Of a DNA stretch of 9,579 bases, positions 6,581-9,579 are shown one piece after another (position 1 is the first letter of the stretch; every line of letters begins with the position of its first letter). The translations under genes and the position numbers were made by a program. The notes under the pieces are model-generated. The model worked only from the letters and a program-made list of their open reading frames with translations, did no database searches and was not told the origin of the DNA. The stretch is from an uncultured Opitutia bacterium (GTDB taxonomy: Bacteria > Verrucomicrobiota > Verrucomicrobiia > Opitutales > Coraliomargaritaceae), in the NCBI GenBank assembly GCA_937899295.1, contig CALBPO010000213.1, positions 1 to 9,579 on the forward strand. The letters are read 5' to 3'.

Positions 6581-7471
6581 ATGAACACAAAACAATTTTC
6601 AGGTGTTTTTACCGCGCTGGCAACACCTATGAAGGGTGGCGAAGTCGCTTATGCCGACTTGGAAAAGCTCGTCGCCCACCAGCTCGATGGCGGCATAAAT
6701 GGCCTCGTCTCCGTCGGCACGACTGGCGAGTCCCCCACCCTCAATAAAGCCGAGCACATCGAAGTCGTTCGCGCCACCGTAAAAGCGGCTGGCGGCAAAG
6801 TGCCGGTCTATGCTGGCACTGGCTCTAACTCGACCTACGAAGCGGTCGCGCTGACCCGCGAAGCAGAAAAAGCAGGAGCCGACGGATTTCTCGTCGTAGC
6901 GCCCTACTACAACAAGCCGAGTCAAGACGGTTTAATGCAACACTTTGGCAAAATCGCCGAAGCGACCGAAAAGCCAATTATTCTTTATTCAATCCCTTCG
7001 CGTTGTGGCATTGAAATTTCGATTGATGTAGCGGCACGTCTCTACGAAAAATACCCGCACGTTTGTTGTATGAAAGCAGCCGAGGGCTCTTGCGAAAAAG
7101 TCGCCGAATATGTGCGTGCCATCGGCCCGGATTACGCAGTAATGAGTGGGGACGATAGTCTGACTCTACCCTTCATGTCGGCAGGTGCGACTGGAGTGAT
7201 CAGTGTGGCATCGAATCTCGTCGTTTCGCCGCTCGTCGAAATGGTGCGCGCAGCAAATGCCAACGATTTCGCCGCGGCGCGGGCAACATTCCTTAAGTAT
7301 TTCCCCTTCTTCAGGGGTATCTTTCTCGATCCGAATCCCGTGCCGATCAAATATGCACTCAAGCAAGCAGGTATCATCGAATCGGACGAAGTCCGCTTGC
7401 CGCTTGGCCAGATCTCCGGCGAAGCTCGCGCCATACTCGATCCACTAATGTTTGAACTCGAGCTAACCTAA
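6581..7471 (+). CDS. dapA: 4-hydroxy-tetrahydrodipicolinate synthase
   Basis: This cytosolic TIM-barrel aldolase condenses pyruvate with aspartate-4-semialdehyde, the first step committed to lysine and diaminopimelate. With the ATG at 6581 the protein is 296 residues, the usual length. Catalytic features are present: GTTGESPTL with T47 and T48 (46-54), APYYNKPSQDGL (107-118, interface tyrosine included), ILYSIPSRCGIEI with Y136 and R141 (134-146), and Schiff-base lysine K165 in MKAAEG (164-169), followed by SGDD (189-192). The frame extends to an ATG at 6518, but the extra 21 residues (MLVLERNRSLEI onward) are unlike the family, which begins close to the FSGVFTALATP strand; I therefore choose 6581. 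No Shine-Dalgarno sequence precedes it. A small hairpin (GAGCG/CGCTC, 6530-6543) lies in the presumed leader. dapB follows after 12 bases. Confidence 0.97.
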   Translation: MNTKQFSGVFTALATPMKGGEVAYADLEKLVAHQLDGGINGLVSVGTTGESPTLNKAEHIEVVRATVKAAGGKVPVYAGTGSNSTYEAVALTREAEKAGADGFLVVAPYYNKPSQDGLMQHFGKIAEATEKPIILYSIPSRCGIEISIDVAARLYEKYPHVCCMKAAEGSCEKVAEYVRAIGPDYAVMSGDDSLTLPFMSAGATGVISVASNLVVSPLVEMVRAANANDFAAARATFLKYFPFFRGIFLDPNPVPIKYALKQAGIIESDEVRLPLGQISGEARAILDPLMFELELT

Positions 7472-7483
7472 GCTTATATAATT

Positions 7484-8221
7484 ATGCCACTCAAACTACT
7501 CCTAAACGGCGCACGCGGACGCATGGGCATTGCCATCGCTGCTATCGCTGAAAACAACAATGCAGAAATCGTTTCAGCATGTGATGTGGGCGATGATCCT
7601 CACGCCAAGATCGACACCTGTGAGGCGATCATCGAATTCAGCTTTCACGAAGTGACTCTGAACATTGCAGAACTAGCTGTTGAAAAGAATATTCCACTCG
7701 TAATTGGCACGACTGGACACACAGCAGAAGAGAAGGCGGCAATTCTTAGCGCGGTCGAGGGAAAGATACCCGTAATCTGGGCGGGCAACTATTCGGTCGG
7801 CGTGAACACGCTTAACTACCTAACTCGCAAAGCAGCCGGTATCCTCGGCAAGCATTACGAGCCCGAAGTATTGGAGATGCATCACCATGACAAAAAAGAT
7901 GCGCCCAGCGGCACTGCAGAGCGACTAATCGAAATCTTAAAGGACGGCTACGCGCTGAACGAGGAGCAGGTTGTGCATGGTCGCGAAGGCATCGTCGGCG
8001 AGAGACCCCGTGGAGAGATCGGCGTGCATGCACTCAGGGGTGGCGACATCGTGGGCGAGCATACAGTTTACTTCTGTGGCGATGGCGAACGCATCGAGTT
8101 AACCCACCGCGCGACCGACCGTAAGATTTTTGCTCAAGGAGCCATACGTGCTGCGCAATGGGCAGTGGGTAAGGTGCCCGGCGTCTACAATATGGAAGAC
8201 GTCCTCGGTCTAAGCGACTAA
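7484..8221 (+). CDS. dapB: 4-hydroxy-tetrahydrodipicolinate reductase
   Basis: This enzyme reduces the DapA product to tetrahydrodipicolinate with NAD(P)H in the cytosol. The 245-residue protein shows the Rossmann loop NGARGRMG (residues 8-15), GTTGHT (75-80), the nucleotide/substrate hinge AGNYSVGVN (100-108), the catalytic block EMHHHDKKDAPSGTA (131-145) with catalytic H133 and K137, and GEIGVHALRGGDIVGEH (177-193), then the conserved C-terminal helix region. It is somewhat shorter than the E. coli enzyme (273), with a short loop after the first strands (SACDVGDDPHAKID); compact forms of this kind are common. The ATG follows the dapA stop by 12 bases with no Shine-Dalgarno sequence, so translation may be coupled to dapA or driven by the AT-rich leader. 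ruvA begins 7 bases after the stop. Confidence 0.97.
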   Translation: MPLKLLLNGARGRMGIAIAAIAENNNAEIVSACDVGDDPHAKIDTCEAIIEFSFHEVTLNIAELAVEKNIPLVIGTTGHTAEEKAAILSAVEGKIPVIWAGNYSVGVNTLNYLTRKAAGILGKHYEPEVLEMHHHDKKDAPSGTAERLIEILKDGYALNEEQVVHGREGIVGERPRGEIGVHALRGGDIVGEHTVYFCGDGERIELTHRATDRKIFAQGAIRAAQWAVGKVPGVYNMEDVLGLSD

Positions 8222-8228
8222 AGCAATA

Positions 8229-8828
8229 ATGATTGCGCAAATCAAAGGCACTGTTCTCGAATCCACCCCTCTTTTGGTCGTGCTTGAGGCAGCTGGCGTA
8301 GGCTACGAAGTGCATATCCCGATCACGACTGCCGAGAAGGTGTCCGCCATCGGGGCCGAGTGCAGCCTTTATATCCACAGCGTCTACCGTGAAGACAGCG
8401 CGACGCTTTACGGCTTTGCGACTCGTGAAGACCGCGACTTTTATCGCCTATTAATCGAAAAGGTTTCCGGTATAGGCCCAAAGATCGGCATCAGTATGCT
8501 CAGCCGCATGTCGACCGAACTATTGCGTAGTGCCATAGCCAGTTCCGATGTAGCCTTACTTTCTAAATGCCCGGGTATCGGCAAAAAAACCGCTGAACGG
8601 CTCGTTATTGAATTAAAAGACAAAGTGGGTCTCGCCTCAACAAGCAGCGCAGCAACAACGGGCGAGGTGTCCGCATCCGCCGAACCGAGCACCTTCCAAG
8701 ACGCCGTCGCTAGCTTAATGACACTTGGCTACAAACCAGCTGACGCTGATAAGCTGGTGCGTAAAGCGGTCTCTAAGCTCGATGCCAATGCACCGGTCGA
8801 TTTGCTCCTACGAGAAGCCTTGTCATAG
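8229..8828 (+). CDS. ruvA: Holliday junction branch migration complex subunit RuvA
   Basis: RuvA binds four-way DNA junctions as a tetramer and loads the RuvB motor during recombinational repair. The 199-residue protein has the three expected domains: an OB-fold (about 1-64; GVGYEV at 23-28, REDSATLYGF at 54-63), the tandem helix-hairpin-helix domain (VSGIGPKIGISML 79-91; CPGIGKKTAERLVIELKDK 114-132), a flexible Ser/Ala/Thr-rich linker (about 136-154), and the RuvB-contacting domain III (about 155-199; DAVASLMTLGYKPADADKLV). Length and domain order are standard. The ATG is 7 bases after the dapB stop, so it probably shares the dap transcript; no ruvB or ruvC is visible in this window. It converges on the TolB-like gene with a 35-base gap that contains a 6-bp stem (8846-8851 with 8869-8874) but no U-tract. 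Confidence 0.97.
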   Translation: MIAQIKGTVLESTPLLVVLEAAGVGYEVHIPITTAEKVSAIGAECSLYIHSVYREDSATLYGFATREDRDFYRLLIEKVSGIGPKIGISMLSRMSTELLRSAIASSDVALLSKCPGIGKKTAERLVIELKDKVGLASTSSAATTGEVSASAEPSTFQDAVASLMTLGYKPADADKLVRKAVSKLDANAPVDLLLREALS

Positions 8829-8863
8829 ATTTCCGAGCTGGCTCCACGTGTGACTATGCCATT

Positions 8864-9579
8864 TTAATACACGTAAGTCGCCATCGAAGCTTCTCCAAAA
8901 CTTGGAGCATGCAAGGCGCGCACTTCTTTTGTTTTAGTGTCCAAAAGCATGAGACGTATGATGCTTCCTTTGCGCTGAGTGAATACTACGTGACGGCCAT
9001 CGCGTAGCCAAGTAGGTTCCAGCGAAGAAGGACCCCTAGTGAGGATTTCGCTACTGCGTTTCTTCGCATCGTAAAGTGCGATCTGAAAACCCCCACCCAC
9101 TGCCGCGGTGAAGGCAATCAGGTTCTCATCGACTGGGTTCCAGGCTGGTTCGGAGCAATAGCTACTAATATTTGTCGGGATACGACGCGTGGGGCCACCT
9201 GAACTAGAGATTTCGTAGAGTTGTGGTTTGCCGGGCGCATCCGAGGTGTAAACTAGGCGACGGCCATTGGGGGACCAACTTGGGCTGGTTTCGAGGCTCT
9301 TATTCGTCGTGAGCCGACGGATATTTTTACCACGACTGTCCGACACATAAATCTCGGAATTGCCCGTGCCGGAAAGCGACATCGCTATCTGACGACCATC
9401 TGGGCTGAAGGTGCCCCCGCTATTCAGGCCTTTGAAAGTGGCGATTGGAGTCTTGAGTCTTGAATCCACATCGATCCTGTAAATGTCAGGAAAGCCACTC
9501 TTAAAATAGCTTGTGAAAAGCAAGCTTCGCCCGTCGGGAGACCACTTAGGTCCAGTGATCAAAGATCGGGCGGCGGGCA
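8864..9579 (-). CDS. tolB: TolB-like beta-propeller protein, C-terminal part (5' truncated by window edge)
   Basis: The frame stays open to the window edge, so the TTG at 9562 is internal; about 237 C-terminal residues are visible. They form at least five PD40/WD40-like blades, each with a W/F-S/N-P-D/N-G type turn: PKWSPDGRSLLF, GTFSPDGRQIAM, PSWSPNGRRLVY, PAWNPVDENLIAF, PTWLRDGRHVVF, each followed by a strand such as DIYRID, EIYVSD or QLYEIS. The order and wording (for example SDAPGKPQLYEISSSGG) match the TolB propeller, which in Gram-negative bacteria acts in the periplasm with Pal and the TolQRA complex to maintain the outer membrane. The N-terminal signal peptide and TolB domain 1 fall outside the window. 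Another PD40-repeat protein is possible, so the exact symbol is less sure than the fold. Transcribed toward ruvA. Confidence 0.82.
   Translation of the reverse strand, partial: PAARSLITGPKWSPDGRSLLFTSYFKSGFPDIYRIDVDSRLKTPIATFKGLNSGGTFSPDGRQIAMSLSGTGNSEIYVSDSRGKNIRRLTTNKSLETSPSWSPNGRRLVYTSDAPGKPQLYEISSSGGPTRRIPTNISSYCSEPAWNPVDENLIAFTAAVGGGFQIALYDAKKRSSEILTRGPSSLEPTWLRDGRHVVFTQRKGSIIRLMLLDTKTKEVRALHAPSFGEASMATYVY

Noticed and set aside
7452..7482. TTGAAC and TATAAT hexamers just before dapB, resembling a sigma-70 promoter
   Set aside because: Spacing is 19 and transcription would begin after the dapB ATG, so it could not serve dapB; the AT-rich leader explains the -10 match.
8846..8874. ACGTGT/ACACGT hairpin between convergent ruvA and tolB
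   Set aside because: Six-pair stem, 17-base loop, no U-tract in either direction; a shared terminator is plausible by location but not supported by sequence.

Overview
The window reads as ordinary chromosomal DNA of a Gram-negative bacterium with about balanced base composition. The TolB-like periplasmic beta-propeller points to an outer membrane. The combination of a DUF6172-type small protein, poor Shine-Dalgarno signals and a glucosylglycerate-type solute cluster would suit a marine Verrucomicrobiota member (Opitutae-like). That taxonomic guess is inference from gene content only and is of modest confidence. No rRNA, tRNA, CRISPR array, transposase, integrase or phage gene is visible.

Layout: The left edge holds the C-terminal half of a HI0933/BaiN-type flavoprotein on the plus strand (to 637). 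It converges on a minus-strand block that runs leftward from about 6467 to 760: a possible 57-residue small protein (6294-6467), a GT-B glycosyltransferase (5075-6271), a HAD-type glucosyl/mannosyl-3-phosphoglycerate phosphatase (4183-4992), a 995-residue two-domain enzyme (1189-4176), and a 97-residue DUF6172-like protein (760-1053). Divergent from this block, plus-strand dapA, dapB and ruvA lie close together (6581-8828). A 5'-truncated TolB-like gene on the minus strand (8864 to the right edge) converges on ruvA.

The most interesting part is the minus-strand solute cluster. The 995-residue protein fuses a glucosyl-3-phosphoglycerate synthase-like domain (about residues 1-410) to a complete GH13_18 phosphorylase domain (about 415-995) that closely resembles glucosylglycerate phosphorylase (E. 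coli YcjM type). With the phosphatase encoded 6 bases upstream, the pair could make glucosylglycerate (NDP-glucose + 3-phosphoglycerate, then dephosphorylation) and also break it down by phosphorolysis to glucose-1-phosphate and glycerate. Synthesis and degradation of one solute would then sit in one polypeptide. The GT-B glycosyltransferase upstream may extend or otherwise use the product; its substrate is unknown.

The dapA-dapB pair encodes the first two steps committed to lysine/diaminopimelate synthesis, for peptidoglycan and protein. ruvA, the Holliday-junction-binding subunit, follows 7 bases after dapB and is probably co-transcribed with it. All stretches between genes are shorter than 300 bases. 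The largest (6272-6580) holds the small ORF, a weak hairpin and the divergent promoter area.
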